This document shows, piece by piece, positions 38,170 to 46,830 of a stretch of DNA of 64,000 nucleotides. Positions within the stretch are counted from its first letter, which is position 1. Every line of letters begins with the position of its first letter. Under the pieces are notes generated by a model that saw only the letters and a program-made list of their open reading frames with translations, searched no databases and was not told where the DNA came from. Source of the DNA: Gynuella sp050296195 (GTDB lineage: Bacteria > Pseudomonadota > Gammaproteobacteria > Pseudomonadales > Natronospirillaceae); the NCBI RefSeq assembly GCF_050296195.1, contig NZ_JBNKRB010000001.1; one strand, written 5' to 3'. The position numbers and the translations under genes are program-made.

Positions 38170-38689
38170 CAAACCCTTTCTGTTCATCGATCTCTTCAGC
38201 TGCCAATCCTACCAGTTCATAAGGAAATACCAGCCAGTCTTCTGATTTATGCAGGCTGTAATAGGGAGTCAGTTGAGTCTGATTACGCGATGGATGTTCC
38301 CACAAAGTTGCTACCCGGACATCCTGGGGCATATTCCGCTTCAGATGCTGTTGCAACCGATCGATAACCGCCGCCACAGAGCGACCCGTATTAAAAACAT
38401 CATCAACGATCAACAGACCATCATCAGCATTCAGACTTTCCAGCAGATATTGCGTGCCATGCACCCGGACTCTTGGAGTGGCACTGTTGGGGTCATAGGA
38501 AGTCCGCAGGGAAATATGGTCAGTCTTCACCCCCAGAGTCTGCAAACATTCCTGTACGTAAATACCAACAGCACTACCACCACGCCAGATGCCGGTAATG
38601 AAACTGGGCCGAAAACCACTTTCAAATATTTGTACACCCAACCGAAAGGAGTCCTCGATCAGAGCCTGTTCGTCGATAAATCGCTTCAT
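38117..38689 (-). CDS. Phosphoribosyltransferase-fold protein (paralogue A)
   Basis: 190 residues. The type I PRTase PRPP loop is LLIVDDVFNTGRSVAAVI near 95-112, preceded by ITGIWRGGSAVGIYV. These are hallmarks of hypoxanthine/xanthine phosphoribosyltransferases. The C-terminus holds YYSLHKSEDWLVFPYEL, a motif shared with purine PRTases of this group. It is divergently transcribed from a clear paralogue starting 70 bp away, and its 3' end runs into the GGDEF/EAL gene. Base specificity is not decidable. Confidence 0.85.
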   Translation of the reverse strand: MKRFIDEQALIEDSFRLGVQIFESGFRPSFITGIWRGGSAVGIYVQECLQTLGVKTDHISLRTSYDPNSATPRVRVHGTQYLLESLNADDGLLIVDDVFNTGRSVAAVIDRLQQHLKRNMPQDVRVATLWEHPSRNQTQLTPYYSLHKSEDWLVFPYELVGLAAEEIDEQKGFVREIEREIFSDTELPPR

Positions 38690-38759
38690 GGAGTTGTTGT
38701 TCCGAAAAATAGACCATTAATGATAGAGTACATTTTCATTTCGTTGAACCGTCGGAATT

Positions 38760-39320
38760 ATGGCAGAAAAAGTTTATTTAACCGCGCAGGGGTTGCTGGA
38801 AGACTCTATCCGGCTGGGCGCCAAAGTAGTCAAAAGTGGATTTAACCCTTCATTCATCATCGCCGTATGGCGCGGTGGTGTTCCTATTGGCATTGCTTTA
38901 CAGGAATATCTTGAATATCGGGGTATTCAGAGTGATCACATTGCCATTCGCACGGCCTCTTACAGTGGCATTGATCAACAGGCCCGTGAAGTACAGGTTT
39001 TCGGGCTCAATTATCTGGTTAAAAACGTCGAACACGATGATCGTCTGCTGATCGTTGATGATGTTTTCGATACCGGCCGTTCCATCGAAGCCATTATCGA
39101 TGAACTGCAACGGCGGGCTCGTCTGAACACTCCGAAAGATATTCGGGTGGCCGTGCCGTACTACAAGCCCAGCCGCAATGAAACCGGACGGGTGCCTGAT
39201 TATTATCTGCACGAAACAGAAGCCTGGCTCAAATATCCTCACTCCCTTGAGGGTCTCAGCAAGGAGGAAATCCGGCAGCACCGACCCGAGCTTTACCAAA
39301 TTATGGAGTCCCATTTATGA
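38760..39320 (+). CDS. Phosphoribosyltransferase-fold protein (paralogue B)
   Basis: 186 residues, collinear with the divergent neighbour: IIAVWRGGVPIGIAL aligns with ITGIWRGGSAVGIYV, LLIVDDVFDTGRSIEAII with the other PRPP loop, and YYLHETEAWLKYPHSLEG with YYSLHKSEDWLVFPYEL. The expected role is purine salvage, forming a nucleotide from PRPP and a base. Keeping two such genes back to back suggests different bases or regulation. It overlaps the following GNAT gene by 4 bp. Confidence 0.87.
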   Translation: MAEKVYLTAQGLLEDSIRLGAKVVKSGFNPSFIIAVWRGGVPIGIALQEYLEYRGIQSDHIAIRTASYSGIDQQAREVQVFGLNYLVKNVEHDDRLLIVDDVFDTGRSIEAIIDELQRRARLNTPKDIRVAVPYYKPSRNETGRVPDYYLHETEAWLKYPHSLEGLSKEEIRQHRPELYQIMESHL

Positions 39321-39778
39321 TTCGGATCGTTCCAATGCAGGCAGCCCATCAGGCGGCAGTAGCGGCACTCGAAACCACCGCAGAACAGCGGGATTTTGTC
39401 GGCAATATGGCCGACCTGCTGCCGACGCTCACACCGGACCAACGACCCTTCGTTATCCTAATGGAGCAAGTTGTCATCGGTTTTTTTGTGTTGGACGATG
39501 ACTACCCCAATCGTTATGAATTCGCTCACGTACCTGAAGTTGGAGTTCGGGCGGTGGTCATAGATCACCGTTATCAGGGCAGGGGACTGGGCAGCCAGGC
39601 AATGCAAAAGATGGTCGAGCTTAATCCGGAGCAGACAATGATATTAACCGTTAACTGCCGGAATATTGGAGCCTATAAGACCTATATGCGGGCTGGTTTC
39701 AGGGATGATGGAGAGCTTTATCTTGGCGGGCCAGCCGGACCACAGCATATTCTGCGCTATGGCCCGGAAAGAGAATAA
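39317..39778 (+). CDS. GNAT-family N-acetyltransferase
   Basis: 153 residues. The acetyl-CoA-binding motif A is VGVRAVVIDHRYQGRGLGSQAM (residues about 73-94, Q/RxxGxG/A form QGRGLG). Motif B contains NCRNIGAYKTYMRAGFRDDGE. It is coupled to paralogue B of the phosphoribosyltransferase pair by a 4-bp overlap. Substrate unknown. Confidence 0.85.
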   Translation: MIRIVPMQAAHQAAVAALETTAEQRDFVGNMADLLPTLTPDQRPFVILMEQVVIGFFVLDDDYPNRYEFAHVPEVGVRAVVIDHRYQGRGLGSQAMQKMVELNPEQTMILTVNCRNIGAYKTYMRAGFRDDGELYLGGPAGPQHILRYGPERE

Positions 39779-39779
39779 A

Positions 39780-39802
39780 CCGCATCAGCAGAACTGATGC
39801 GG
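39780..39802 (-). terminator. Terminator between GNAT and dsbD
   Basis: CCGCATCAG-cagaa-CTGATGCGG, a perfect 9-bp stem located between convergent stops. Read on the minus strand it is followed by TTTATTC, so it chiefly ends dsbD and may serve both. Confidence 0.7.
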
Positions 39803-39813
39803 TCGATGTGCAA

Positions 39814-41562
39814 CTACCCCTGGTTGGTAAAGTAATCGCGCACCATGTCTGCAGTCAGTATCTGTGGTAAGACTGCAGCACGCTGTTCTCCGGCTTTGAA
39901 CATCAAATACAACGGTACACCGTTACGCTCATATTCGGCGATCAGCTGATCGATTTCCGGACTGGGATTGGTCCAGTCGGCTCTTAACAACTGTACATCA
40001 TTGTCGCGCACCATCTCTTCAAAATTATCGCCCGACAGTGCAACCCGCTCGTTGACCTTACAGGTGATACACCAGGCTGCCGTAACATCTACAAACACCG
40101 GTTTACCATCGGCCAGGTGCTGTTGCAGCAGACTGGCAGAATAGCTTTGCCACTGAGTTGGAGGGCTGGACAGGTTAAACATTAAAAACAATCCGGCTAC
40201 AGCAGAGCTCCAGCGCAGCGTCTTTTTAAACCATTTTTTGCCATTCCCTTCTTTATAGACGGCGTTTAGCATCGGCCAGGTGGCAAACGCGACCAGTACT
40301 ATTCCCATCAGTACTTTAAACTGGGCGTCAGAACCTCTTAGTTCAGTGAGTACCCACAACAACCAAACTGCTGTGGCAAACAAAGGAAACGCCATGACCT
40401 GCTTGAATACATCCATCCAGGCACCGGGCTTAGGCATTTTATTGGCTAAACCAGGCACATAGGACAGCAACAGGATCGGTAACGCCAGCCCCAGCCCCAT
40501 CACTGCAAACACCGATAAGGAAAAATAAACCGGCTGTGCCAAAGCAAAGGCAATGGCCGTCCCCATAAATGGAGCGGTACACGGCGTGGCCACCACAGTA
40601 GCCAGTACTCCGGTGAAAAAGGATCCGGAAAGCCCTTGTTTCTGCGTCAAAGACTGACCAGCGCCCATGAAGCTCTGACCAATCTCAAACACTCCCAGCA
40701 ACGACAGACCCAGCAACATGAACAACAGAATCAAAAACACAATAAATGCCGGTGACTGCAACTGGAATCCCCAACCAACCCAGGTGCCGAACTGACGGAT
40801 GATCATCAGCACTGCGGCTACACCGATAAAACTGACAACGACACCCACGGTATAAACCCAACTGTGTCGACGGACTTCACCAATGTCGGCCCCGAACTGG
40901 GCAATTTGAATAGCCTTTAGAGACAGAACCGGAAATACACAAGGCATGAGGTTCAGAATCAAACCTCCGATCAGTGCCGCAAACAATGCACTGATAAAGC
41001 TCACACCCGACAAATCCGTACTGGTATCCGCTGCCGCAACCGTACCCGCAGATCCTGTATCCAGCATCAGAACATCACTGCTGCTCGTAGTTGCAGTATT
41101 GGCGGCGACTTTAAGAGTATCGCTGATAACTGCCTCATCAGCAGCGCTGTTAATGGTAATGGTCTTTTTCTGTGGAGGATAACAGAGGCCATCATCCGCA
41201 CAGCCCTGATAGGAAATACTGGCCGAATATGGAAATTGCAGAGCGGACAGTGGAATACGAACAGACATGGCATTGTGATAAACCACCATGGTTTCATCGA
41301 AATTGGGATCGTACTTTTCTTCCCAATTGTCGGCGTACACAATGTCACCTGCCTTGCTACTGCTCTGTTTCAGCAGGAAACGATCTTTGTAAAGGTAATA
41401 ATGAGGAGCGATCTGCCAGTCAATCACCAGAGCATCCTGATCCAGATAAGTCAGCATTTGAAATGCATCATCCACATCCAGAAAAGAATCTCCTTCCGCC
41501 CAGGCTTTGGGCATGAATAGCAGGGCAGAGAAAAGACAAATAATAGAAGCCAGCGAGCGCAT
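39814..41562 (-). CDS. dsbD: Thiol:disulfide interchange protein DsbD
   Basis: Inner-membrane reductase passing electrons from cytoplasmic thioredoxin to periplasmic DsbC/DsbG and cytochrome c maturation. 582 residues. The signal peptide ends AWAEG. The N-terminal immunoglobulin-like domain carries the Cys pair of GCADDGLCYPP (near residues 115-125). Eight-helix membrane domain (about 185-440) follows, with LNLMPCVFPVLSLK and VATPCTAPFMGTA, each with its redox Cys. The C-terminal thioredoxin-like domain has AAWCITCKVNE. All six redox cysteines are present. A thioredoxin gene (trxC) lies divergently 178 bp upstream. Confidence 0.95.
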   Translation of the reverse strand: MRSLASIICLFSALLFMPKAWAEGDSFLDVDDAFQMLTYLDQDALVIDWQIAPHYYLYKDRFLLKQSSSKAGDIVYADNWEEKYDPNFDETMVVYHNAMSVRIPLSALQFPYSASISYQGCADDGLCYPPQKKTITINSAADEAVISDTLKVAANTATTSSSDVLMLDTGSAGTVAAADTSTDLSGVSFISALFAALIGGLILNLMPCVFPVLSLKAIQIAQFGADIGEVRRHSWVYTVGVVVSFIGVAAVLMIIRQFGTWVGWGFQLQSPAFIVFLILLFMLLGLSLLGVFEIGQSFMGAGQSLTQKQGLSGSFFTGVLATVVATPCTAPFMGTAIAFALAQPVYFSLSVFAVMGLGLALPILLLSYVPGLANKMPKPGAWMDVFKQVMAFPLFATAVWLLWVLTELRGSDAQFKVLMGIVLVAFATWPMLNAVYKEGNGKKWFKKTLRWSSAVAGLFLMFNLSSPPTQWQSYSASLLQQHLADGKPVFVDVTAAWCITCKVNERVALSGDNFEEMVRDNDVQLLRADWTNPSPEIDQLIAEYERNGVPLYLMFKAGEQRAAVLPQILTADMVRDYFTNQG

Positions 41563-41739
41563 GAAAATTCAATCCACCGTTTAAAGTAATCAATAATAAC
41601 CAAGTGGCTTAAATTAAAGCTTAAATCATACCTGCCGTCAGCCGATAAATCGTAAAAGGTGGTGAGGTTTCACATTATCTGGTTACAATAAATAAAGTTT
41701 TAAAGCTAACTTTTAACTGGCGCACACTTAGGAGGCGGC

Positions 41740-42165
41740 ATGAATCTCATATGTCCTCATTGCTTTACCCTCAACCGCATTCCCATTGATAAATCATATG
41801 CCTCTGGTAAATGTGGCAAGTGCCATCAGACTCTTCACACTGGTCATCCAGTTACTCTCAACGATCAGAATCTGGAATCATATTTAGCGAAAAACAGCCT
41901 GCCTGTGATTGTGGATTTCTGGGCAGAGTGGTGCGGCCCCTGTAAAATGATGGCCCCCATTTTTGGTAAACTGGCCTCTGAGCAAACCGAACGACTGTTT
42001 GCCAAAGTCGACACCGACGCCAATCCTCTCATGAGCCAACGATTTAATATCCGCAGTATTCCAACAATTATTGCATTTCAGAATGGCCACGAGATCAACC
42101 GATTGAATGGTGCACTTCCGGAAAACCAGCTCAAGCAATGGTTAACCCAAACATTCCAAGGGTAG
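41740..42165 (+). CDS. trxC: Thioredoxin 2
   Basis: Cytoplasmic zinc-containing thioredoxin of 141 residues. The N-terminal zinc finger has two Cys pairs, CPHC (5-8) and CGKC (25-28). The thioredoxin fold carries WAEWCGPCKMMAP with the redox WCGPC at about 67-71, followed by the cis-Pro loop IRSIPTIIAF. Shine-Dalgarno TAGGAGG lies 6 bp before the ATG. It is divergent from dsbD; in other bacteria trxC is induced by oxidative stress (OxyR), but I see no convincing site here. Confidence 0.96.
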   Translation: MNLICPHCFTLNRIPIDKSYASGKCGKCHQTLHTGHPVTLNDQNLESYLAKNSLPVIVDFWAEWCGPCKMMAPIFGKLASEQTERLFAKVDTDANPLMSQRFNIRSIPTIIAFQNGHEINRLNGALPENQLKQWLTQTFQG

Positions 42166-42202
42166 CTGCGGCCTTACACACAAGCAGAGTGAAACCAATC
42201 AC

Positions 42203-42871
42203 CTAACGATCTTTTCGAAGCTGAAGTACACACATTGCCGGCCGGGTCAGCCAGTTGGACCACCCGCGCTCGCAGCTTTGATGATGTGTTACCGGGCTAA
42301 CAGATATGGTTTGACCGAACTCAATTGTACACAAGATCATCATTACCAATCGCACGGCCAAATATGTCACCAGTAGCCCAATAGCCGTGCCGGCTTTGGC
42401 AACCACAAGCCACCAGTCAAGGGGGAATGGAAGACGCATCAGCAAACCAACGCCGGCAAAGGTAATAGACATAATCCAGGTCAGAGAAAACATCATCATA
42501 ATCGCCCGGCTATGATTCTGACTGAGCAGTAGATCCGTCAACAGGGCGATCATCCAAACCAACGCGAATGTCGCGTAACACATGGCCAACAGGGTACTCG
42601 GATGTATCCAGGCCATGTATAACATCATGGCAATGGCAGTGGTTTCCAGTATCTGCGAGCACCAGATAACAAACTGATTTCGGCTGGCCGAAAACAAAAA
42701 CACGGTCAGACACAAATACAGAGTGAGCTGTAACCAGGCCGGCTGACCCACAAATTCGAAATATGCCCGTTCCGCCTGCCAACCTGAAGAAAACAAATAG
42801 GGTGGGAGTATCAAACAAAGCAATACGGCCAGATGGGCCAACATCTGTTTAATTGTATGGTTCATAATCAT
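42203..42871 (-). CDS. Multi-pass membrane protein, unknown
   Basis: 222 residues with about six hydrophobic spans from residue 10 to 185 (for example LAVLLCLILPPYLF, LYLCLTVFLFSA, MLYMAWIHPSTLLAMCYATFALVWMIALL, MMFSLTWIMSITFAGVGLL). The C-terminal 35 residues are hydrophilic. I recognise no family. It is read in the same direction as the psp genes 120 bp downstream of pspC and may be the last psp-linked gene, but a shared transcript is unproven. Confidence 0.65.
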   Translation of the reverse strand: MIMNHTIKQMLAHLAVLLCLILPPYLFSSGWQAERAYFEFVGQPAWLQLTLYLCLTVFLFSASRNQFVIWCSQILETTAIAMMLYMAWIHPSTLLAMCYATFALVWMIALLTDLLLSQNHSRAIMMMFSLTWIMSITFAGVGLLMRLPFPLDWWLVVAKAGTAIGLLVTYLAVRLVMMILCTIEFGQTISVSPVTHHQSCERGWSNWLTRPAMCVLQLRKDR

Positions 42872-42924
42872 TATCCATAAATATTCAGGTCAATCACCGG
42901 CGTCTGCGGCGGTTATCCTTTTGG

Positions 42925-42943
42925 TGACAGGGCTGTCATTTTT
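42925..42943 (+). terminator. Hairpin with T-run in the pspC downstream gap
   Basis: TGACA-gggc-TGTCA followed by five Ts. The orientation is plus, although no plus-strand gene ends nearby other than trxC 760 bp away across an antisense gene. May be fortuitous. Confidence 0.3.
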
Positions 42944-42991
42944 GGCGGTTTTCACCATCCCAAATCCAGCCCAATTACATGGATCGCCAGA

Positions 42992-43435
42992 CTAATCCCT
43001 GATCTTGGCAAACTCTTTATCCAGTTCGAACTTACGGGAAGTTACATAGCTTTCCATGTCCTCTACCCGACGCACAGCCCGTTTCAACCGGTCGGACACC
43101 CGTTGCAACCGCACGTTGGCGCTATCACTATTCTTAAATACTTTTTTGGGGCGATAACGACGGCAGCGTTCATCATATTCGTACTCGACACGATGACCGG
43201 ATGAACGCTTACCAAGGAAAACCCACAAAGCAATGTAGGCAATAACCGTGAAGCCACCCAGGAAAATAAATCCGGCGATAAATACGAGCCTGACAACCCA
43301 GTTATCAACTTCGAAGTTGTCTGCAAGTCCGGCACACACGCCTCCCAGCAGACGTTCTTTGGTATTACGATAAAGATTCTTGTCCCAACCGTCTATTTTG
43401 CGCTGAGCCAAACTATATTTACGATGATGTTTCAT
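42992..43435 (-). CDS. pspC: Phage shock protein C
   Basis: Inner-membrane sensor/effector of the psp envelope-stress response, 147 residues. The PspC domain is LYRNTKERLLGGVCAGLADNFEVDNWVVRLVFI (about 21-53), followed by the membrane segment FIFLGGFTVIAYIALWVFL. A basic cytoplasmic tail ends in a coiled coil (LQRVSDRLKRAVRRVEDMESYV). Shine-Dalgarno AAGGAGTG precedes ATG 43435. It is 34 bp downstream of pspB in the operon. Confidence 0.94.
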   Translation of the reverse strand: MKHHRKYSLAQRKIDGWDKNLYRNTKERLLGGVCAGLADNFEVDNWVVRLVFIAGFIFLGGFTVIAYIALWVFLGKRSSGHRVEYEYDERCRRYRPKKVFKNSDSANVRLQRVSDRLKRAVRRVEDMESYVTSRKFELDKEFAKIRD

Positions 43436-43469
43436 AATTCACTCCTTGCTCAACCTGATGATATTCAGG

Positions 43470-43718
43470 CTATTTGTTCGTCTGATTTTTATGTTGACGC
43501 CAATCCGGGGCGTCAACATCTAATATTCGTTCAAGAGCATCAATGCGGTCTGTCAGGCGGTCAGCAATCTGTAACAGATCTTCCAAACTCTGCCTCTCAT
43601 CTTCATTGAGTCCCTTCACTGCCCTGTTCTTGCTCCGGTAGTGCATAACGATCCAGATCGGTGCCACCAAAGTCATAAACAGAATGGTAGGAACGAAGAA
43701 AAACACTGGCATACTCAT
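43470..43718 (-). CDS. pspB: Phage shock protein B
   Basis: Small inner-membrane partner of PspC, 82 residues from ATG 43718 (MSMPVFFFVPTILFMTLVAP). An in-frame TTG 6 bp upstream is less likely; AAAGGAAA is placed well for the ATG. One N-terminal TM is followed by an amphipathic helix LNEDERQSLEDLLQIADRLTDRIDALERIL, typical of PspB. It lies between pspA and pspC. Confidence 0.92.
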   Translation of the reverse strand: MSMPVFFFVPTILFMTLVAPIWIVMHYRSKNRAVKGLNEDERQSLEDLLQIADRLTDRIDALERILDVDAPDWRQHKNQTNK

Positions 43719-43753
43719 AAGCAATTTCCTTTACCATCATTGATTAACAAAGC

Positions 43754-44440
43754 TTACTGATCCTTCTCTGACACTTTGGTCTTCAGCTTTGCTTTCAAAC
43801 GTTCCAATTCGTCATTCACAGCATCATCGTTGGCCAATGCATCAATTTCAGATTTCAAATCGGACTTCACATCCATGCCCAGATCCATGGCTTCCACCTG
43901 TCCTTCAAGGTTATCCATGCGACGTTCAAAATGTTCAAACTTGGAAAAAGCATCATCCAAAGCTGCCCGGTGAGTCTGACGCTTAACTTTCATCCGGTGT
44001 TCAACGCTGGCTTTTCGCATCATTACAGCCTTTTGTTTGGCTTTGGCATCATTCAGCTTACTCTGTAACTGAGATATTTCCTCACTGAGATGATTGAGAT
44101 GTCCATCCAGTTCTTTCAGTTCAGACTCAACCAGATTTACTTCCTGCTCAACTTCACGCTTCTCAGCAAGTGCTGCACGGGCAAGATCCTCACGACCCTT
44201 GTTAATCGCCATTTCTGCCTTGGATTCCCATTCACGGGCTTCCTCACTCAAACGCTCCAGGCGACGACCGGCAGTTTTACGATCAGCAATCACCCGTGCT
44301 GAACTGGAACGCACTTCAACCAGGGTTTCCTCCATTTCCTGAATGATCATACGGATCATTTTCTGTGGATCTTCGGCTTTATCCAACAGAGCACTGATGT
44401 TGCTGTTAATAATATCTGTCATTCTTGAAAAGATGCCCAT
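43754..44440 (-). CDS. pspA: Phage shock protein A
   Basis: Peripheral membrane coiled-coil protein of the ESCRT-III/IM30 superfamily, 228 residues. It stabilises the inner membrane and represses PspF in unstressed cells. It begins MGIFSRMTDIINSNISALLDKAEDPQKMIRMIIQEMEE, the amphipathic helix and first helix of the family, and is helical throughout. Shine-Dalgarno TAAGGAGA precedes the ATG. It follows a 52-residue membrane-protein gene. Confidence 0.95.
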   Translation of the reverse strand: MGIFSRMTDIINSNISALLDKAEDPQKMIRMIIQEMEETLVEVRSSSARVIADRKTAGRRLERLSEEAREWESKAEMAINKGREDLARAALAEKREVEQEVNLVESELKELDGHLNHLSEEISQLQSKLNDAKAKQKAVMMRKASVEHRMKVKRQTHRAALDDAFSKFEHFERRMDNLEGQVEAMDLGMDVKSDLKSEIDALANDDAVNDELERLKAKLKTKVSEKDQ

Positions 44441-44488
44441 GGCAGTCTCCTTAAATTATTCGGCCATTAGAAAAAGTAACTTGATGTC

Positions 44489-44647
44489 TCATTGGTCGGT
44501 GCGGAACTTCATCGCCAGATGGGTCAGTAGTACGATCAAACCCAAAATCCATAAGCTTGTTGTCAACGCGATTAACCACCCGATAACCAGGCTCAATAGC
44601 AACGTCACGACAAACATAATGAGAAAGATCGGCCAGTTGATCCTCAT
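44489..44647 (-). CDS. 52-residue membrane protein at the head of the psp operon
   Basis: ATG 44647 to TGA 44489, preceded by AAAGGAGCC. The protein starts MRINWPIFLIMFVVTLLLSL and ends LAMKFRTDQ. It has two hydrophobic segments (about 6-28 and 31-46) separated by a short turn. It is the first gene after the predicted sigma-54 promoter and precedes pspA by 48 bp, so it should be co-induced with the phage-shock genes. It may play a part like PspG or PspD, but the sequence alone does not show homology. Confidence 0.72.
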   Translation of the reverse strand: MRINWPIFLIMFVVTLLLSLVIGWLIALTTSLWILGLIVLLTHLAMKFRTDQ

Positions 44648-44682
44648 GGCTGCGGCTCCTTTGTTAGTTATATCTGTGCTAT

Positions 44683-44698
44683 ATCAGAAACCATGCCA
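44683..44698 (-). promoter_or_regulatory. Putative sigma-54 promoter of the psp operon
   Basis: On the minus strand TGGCATGGTTTCTGAT fits the -24 element well (TGGCAyG) and the -12 element only partly (CTGAT for TTGCW). It lies 36 bp upstream of the 52-residue gene, between the divergent pspF and psp genes, as expected for PspF-activated operons. Confidence 0.45.
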
Positions 44699-44818
44699 TT
44701 TTTATAACTATTTGATTTATAAGAGTTTTTTATTTTTTGACCAATATTGGGTTTGTTTTTATGGTTTAAAAAACCTATAAATGGCAAAAATAACCACACA
44801 TATTTGGTGTTATTGACC

Positions 44819-45805
44819 ATGGAAAGAGATATCCAGAGAGTTATCGGCAGCTCATCGATATTGGCTGCCACCCTTGATCAAACTTCCAGATTGGCGGCCG
44901 TCAACCGACCCATTCTGATTATGGGAGAGCGGGGTAGTGGTAAGGAGCTGATTGCGGAACGGCTGCATTTTTTATCCGAACGCTGGGAACAACCTTTTAT
45001 CACTCTGAATTGCGCCGCAATTAGTGACGAGTTGATGGAAAGCGAGTTATTTGGTCATGAGCCTGGAGCCTTCACCGGTGCCACCCGTATACATCATGGC
45101 CGGTTTGAACGTGCCGACGGAGGGACTTTATTTCTGGATGAATTGGGCACCATGTCGGCAAAATTACAGGAAAAACTGCTCAGGTTGATTGAATATGGTG
45201 AATTTGAGCGGCTCGGCAGTCAGAAAACCCTTCGAGTTGATGTCAGAATCATCGCTGCAACGAATGCCAACCTTCGTGATATGGCAGCACAGGGAGAGTT
45301 TAGAGATGATCTTCTGGACCGCCTGGCATTCGATGTCATCCATGTCCCGCCATTACGGCAGCGACTAGAGGACATACCGGAATTGGCAGAATATTTTGCC
45401 TTGAGACTCTCCTCAGAACTAGGCTGGGATTACTTTCCGGGCTTTACCCAGGAAGCAATGAACAGTCTGCTTCAATACCATTGGCCTGGCAATATTCGCG
45501 AATTTCGTAATGTCGTAGAACGCTCGGTATTCCGTACCGGTCAAACAGAAGAAAAAATCGACACCGTGATTATTGACCCTTTCCAAAGCGATCAAAGCAA
45601 ACCCGTTATATCGGTGCCGATGGTGCCAGTGGACATGGAAGAAACCCATCAACCATTTAAACAGCAAGTTGAAAACTTCCAGAAACAATTGTTGATGAAT
45701 GCACTCAAACGTCACCAATATCATCAAGCCAAAGCAGCTGAAGAACTACAGCTCAGTTATGACCAAATGCGCGGGCTCATTCGCAAATTCAAACTGAATC
45801 AATGA
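44819..45805 (+). CDS. pspF: PspF, sigma-54-dependent activator of the psp operon
   Basis: Enhancer-binding AAA+ protein lacking a regulatory receiver domain, 328 residues from ATG 44819 (MERDIQRVIGSSS). An upstream in-frame ATG would add 24 atypical residues. Visible motifs are Walker A GERGSGKE, ELFGHEPGAFTGA (sigma-54 contact loop), Walker B GGTLFLDELG, the R-fingers region and WPGNIREFRNVVERS. The C-terminal Fis-type helix-turn-helix is QAKAAEELQLSYDQMRGLIRK. It is divergent from pspA and its product is normally inhibited by PspA. Confidence 0.95.
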   Translation: MERDIQRVIGSSSILAATLDQTSRLAAVNRPILIMGERGSGKELIAERLHFLSERWEQPFITLNCAAISDELMESELFGHEPGAFTGATRIHHGRFERADGGTLFLDELGTMSAKLQEKLLRLIEYGEFERLGSQKTLRVDVRIIAATNANLRDMAAQGEFRDDLLDRLAFDVIHVPPLRQRLEDIPELAEYFALRLSSELGWDYFPGFTQEAMNSLLQYHWPGNIREFRNVVERSVFRTGQTEEKIDTVIIDPFQSDQSKPVISVPMVPVDMEETHQPFKQQVENFQKQLLMNALKRHQYHQAKAAEELQLSYDQMRGLIRKFKLNQ

Positions 45806-45815
45806 CGGAACAGTT

Positions 45816-45855
45816 GTGGTTTTTATGTTTGAATCGTGGTTTTTATATTTGAATC
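45816..45855 (+). repeat. Two tandem 20-bp repeats downstream of pspF
   Basis: GTGGTTTTTATGTTTGAATC followed at once by the same 20 bp with a single G-to-A change. It starts 10 bp after the pspF stop and looks like a slippage duplication. Confidence 0.85.
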
Positions 45856-45903
45856 AAATAGTATTGCGAGACGATCTTAAACCGACCGTCTCTGCAGAAA
45901 TGA

Positions 45904-46830
45904 TCAGAAAACCGTATCGTCTTCGTAATTATAGGTGTTGGCAACGTTGCCAGTGGTAACAGTGTAGTCTGTCTGATCAAAATCAACCGTGGCAGTTTGC
46001 CCACCTGCTGTGATTCGAATGGTACCATCCACCGGATGACTCAGACTACTGGTAGTAGTTGGTGCGTCATAAATGACTGAATCCAGGGTTTCAACTTTCA
46101 TCGAGCCGCCGACACGCTCTTTATCATTATCTGCCTCGTAGTAAACCTCTATATAAACAGAATAGTTTGCATCCACTTCCAGTGTGTTATTTACCGTATT
46201 CAGAGACATGGAATTATTCAGATCAGACAGGTCGTAAAGGAAACCAAATGAATAATCATGGCCTTCATTGCTGCCATCACCGACATAGGTTATCTCGAGA
46301 TTGCCGGTCGAGGTGGATGACAACGCAGTGAACGCATTGCCAGAGGACTGCCATGACACCGAGTCAGATAAACTGCCGTTAATCATACCCTCGACACTGA
46401 TACCATCAGAACTTTCATTGCTTCGACAATCACTGGCCACCAGAGAGGCATTCACATTGCCACTGCTTTGGTCTTCTGCAACATCACCACTGAAAGAAAC
46501 AGATACCGAACCCGAGTCACAGGCCGATTTATCATTCTGATTAAAGGCCGTGCGAGCCATTTTTCTGGCCAGCATTTGAGAGGAGTTATTCAGCGAACGA
46601 ATGGAGATTTTATCTGCTGACAAATCGCCCTGAGCAATTGATAGTGAAGTGGTTGTACCGGCATTGGTCGCCAGAGTGTCGTCCAATAACGCCTGAGCGG
46701 TGGAATCGGACAGGTTCATTTGCAGGTTACGCTTAAAGTTATCACTGTTGCTGCTGTCACTGGAGTTACACGCAGTCAGCGTCACAATAGAAAAACATGC
46801 TGCGGTCAACAGCAATTTCTGGTGAGTCAT
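45904..46830 (-). CDS. Predicted lipoprotein, unknown
   Basis: 308 residues with a lipoprotein signal MTHQKLLLTAACFSIVTLTAC (lipobox LTAC). A Ser/Asn-rich linker NSSDSSNSDN follows. The rest is polar and beta-rich (VSVSFSGDVAEDQSSGNVNASLV, LEVDANYSVYIEVYYEADND, GTIRITAGGQTATVDFDQTDYTV). Two Cys (SACDSG, ASDCRS) could pair. I recognise no family; an outer-membrane anchored beta-sandwich protein is likely. It converges on pspF. Confidence 0.68.
   Translation of the reverse strand: MTHQKLLLTAACFSIVTLTACNSSDSSNSDNFKRNLQMNLSDSTAQALLDDTLATNAGTTTSLSIAQGDLSADKISIRSLNNSSQMLARKMARTAFNQNDKSACDSGSVSVSFSGDVAEDQSSGNVNASLVASDCRSNESSDGISVEGMINGSLSDSVSWQSSGNAFTALSSTSTGNLEITYVGDGSNEGHDYSFGFLYDLSDLNNSMSLNTVNNTLEVDANYSVYIEVYYEADNDKERVGGSMKVETLDSVIYDAPTTTSSLSHPVDGTIRITAGGQTATVDFDQTDYTVTTGNVANTYNYEDDTVF

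Noticed and set aside
38249..38845. 198-residue plus-strand ORF
   Set aside because: It lies antisense to phosphoribosyltransferase A and into the start of paralogue B; no ribosome site or recognisable domain.
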